Source of the DNA: Elusimicrobiota bacterium
GTDB lineage: Bacteria > CG03 > SLGR01 > PWQF01
Direction: 5' to 3'
Assembly: GCA_003558145.1 (NCBI GenBank)
Contig: PWMP01000056.1
Coordinates: forward strand, 1-7,125
Length of the DNA stretch: 7,125 bases
The notes beneath the pieces are model-generated. The model made no database searches. It was not told the DNA's origin and worked only from the letters and a program-made list of their open reading frames with translations. The translations under genes were made by a program, and so were the position numbers. Positions 6,384 to 7,125 of the stretch are shown here, one piece after another (the first letter of the stretch is position 1; every line of letters starts with the position of its first letter).

Positions 6384-7125
6384 ATGCTGAGCATCTTCGC
6401 ATTCGATCCCGCTATCGCCCGCTCGTTTGAGTCCTTCCGGTACTGCGTCGAACACTGTGGACAGTCGAAGGGGCGGGGCATTGCTGATCTGCCTCCGGGC
6501 GAATGGTGCAGCGCGGTACTCGCCATGATCGACAGCGCGGTGAGTGAGTCAGAGTTGGGGTCAGTCAAAGGGCAAAGCATGAAACGATGGCTGGATCGGG
6601 TCCGTAGCCGCCTCGTCGATCGGACAGGTACGGATTGGGACTACACCGTTGAACCGTGGATTCCCAACGCTCTACAGGAGCACCGCCGGGAGCCGTTCTC
6701 CGTAGTCGTGAGTCGTGAGTTCACGGCAGCAGATCAAGCAAACAGGTGCTACAACCCCGATGACCTACACGAGGGGATTCCAGAGTGGGAGACGCCCTGT
6801 GGTTGCGACATCACTCGCTCCCCGGGCGCTTTTGTGGACGCTGTGTTGCCAATTGTTGTCGTTGCGAGCGAGGTGCACTTTGTGGATCGAGGGTTCGGTG
6901 TGGACGGAGATGCGCTCCACACACGGAACTACCAGGTGATTCTCAGGCGGTTGGCCGAAGGATCCGACGCGTTTCCGGCCGTCACCATACATTGCTGCCC
7001 TTATGCGGGCATAGCTGCAGATTATTTCTCGGCCCGCTTGGAGGAACTGTACGCTGATCTCATTCCTGCGGGGAAGAGCATCACCTGCGTTATGTGGCAG
7101 GTTGATGGTTTCGTTGAAAGGGGTG
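6384..7125 (+). CDS. Uncharacterised protein, possibly PLD-like; 3'-partial
   Basis: A frame from ATG 6384 runs without a stop to the right edge: 247 complete codons plus one base. GGAG at 6370-6373 is 10 bp upstream of the ATG. The frame is closed upstream by TGA 6309-6311, with no other usable start between. The protein is soluble, with no signal or membrane helix. Visible features are an N-terminal FAFDP then SFESFRYCVEHCGQSKGR, a middle WIPNALQEHRREPFSVVV, and VVVASEVHFVDRGFG, a buried strand followed by acidic/glycine residues. The layout recalls a family of ~300-residue hypothetical proteins whose C-terminus has an HNRY-type motif suggestive of a phospholipase-D-like fold; that part would lie beyond the window, so the fold is unproven. 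It uses A-ending codons (CTA, GTA, ATA) that I notice more here than in the operon, a possible sign of separate origin. Confidence 0.65.
   Translation, partial: MLSIFAFDPAIARSFESFRYCVEHCGQSKGRGIADLPPGEWCSAVLAMIDSAVSESELGSVKGQSMKRWLDRVRSRLVDRTGTDWDYTVEPWIPNALQEHRREPFSVVVSREFTAADQANRCYNPDDLHEGIPEWETPCGCDITRSPGAFVDAVLPIVVVASEVHFVDRGFGVDGDALHTRNYQVILRRLAEGSDAFPAVTIHCCPYAGIAADYFSARLEELYADLIPAGKSITCVMWQVDGFVERG

Noticed and set aside
6239..6580. Minus-strand open frame crossing the inverted-repeat element
   Set aside because: It runs antisense to the well-formed frame at 6384-7125, lacks known motifs, and much of it is element DNA.

Overview
The window reads like a moderately GC-rich (my estimate, high 50s %) genome fragment from an anaerobic bacterium. 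The core is an intact transport operon: a FecCD/BtuCD-type ABC importer followed by an FmdE-family protein. That combination is best known from anaerobes (methanogens, sulfate reducers and relatives). The intergenic DNA is full of short-period repeats, a texture I associate with uncultured PVC-type or similar lineages; the taxonomic guess is weak.

Layout. (1) 1-1173: C-terminal part of an AlbA_2/Schlafen-type ATP-binding regulator ('RecG-like'); its reading frame is open to the left edge. (2) 1126-1815: about 640 bp with no convincing gene beyond the regulator's tail. It holds a run of AAAGGGCTCA units that starts inside the gene and passes its stop, a degenerate GACAT-rich array, a REP-like inverted structure and an ATTCC-type simple array. 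(3) 1816-2367: a scar. An anti-sigma-factor N-terminal half (zinc finger, no membrane segment) runs directly into the last ~95 codons of an RND efflux pump in another frame, and that remnant has its own frameshift near its end. (4) 2499-6221: a promoter-like site, then a lipoprotein binding protein, a FecCD permease, an ATPase and an FmdE-family zinc-ribbon protein. The genes are tightly packed: 4 bp apart, then two ATGA overlaps. (5) 6226-6337: a 112-bp segment bounded by a perfect 18-bp inverted repeat, probably a MITE or other non-autonomous insertion, lying 4 bp after the FmdE stop. (6) 6384-7125: a long reading frame running off the right edge, from an uncharacterised family that may be PLD-like.

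How the genes work together. The four-gene operon is a coherent unit: the binding protein captures a metal chelate or oxyanion outside the membrane, permease and ATPase import it, and the cytoplasmic FmdE protein probably handles or senses the metal. FmdE was named from a molybdenum formylmethanofuran dehydrogenase operon, and some BtuCD-like importers (MolBC type) carry molybdate or tungstate, so Mo/W is a reasonable but unproven substrate; iron or another chelate is equally open. The flanks look like recombination-prone accessory DNA: broken genes, simple repeats, an inverted-repeat element and two partial genes of families frequent in variable regions.
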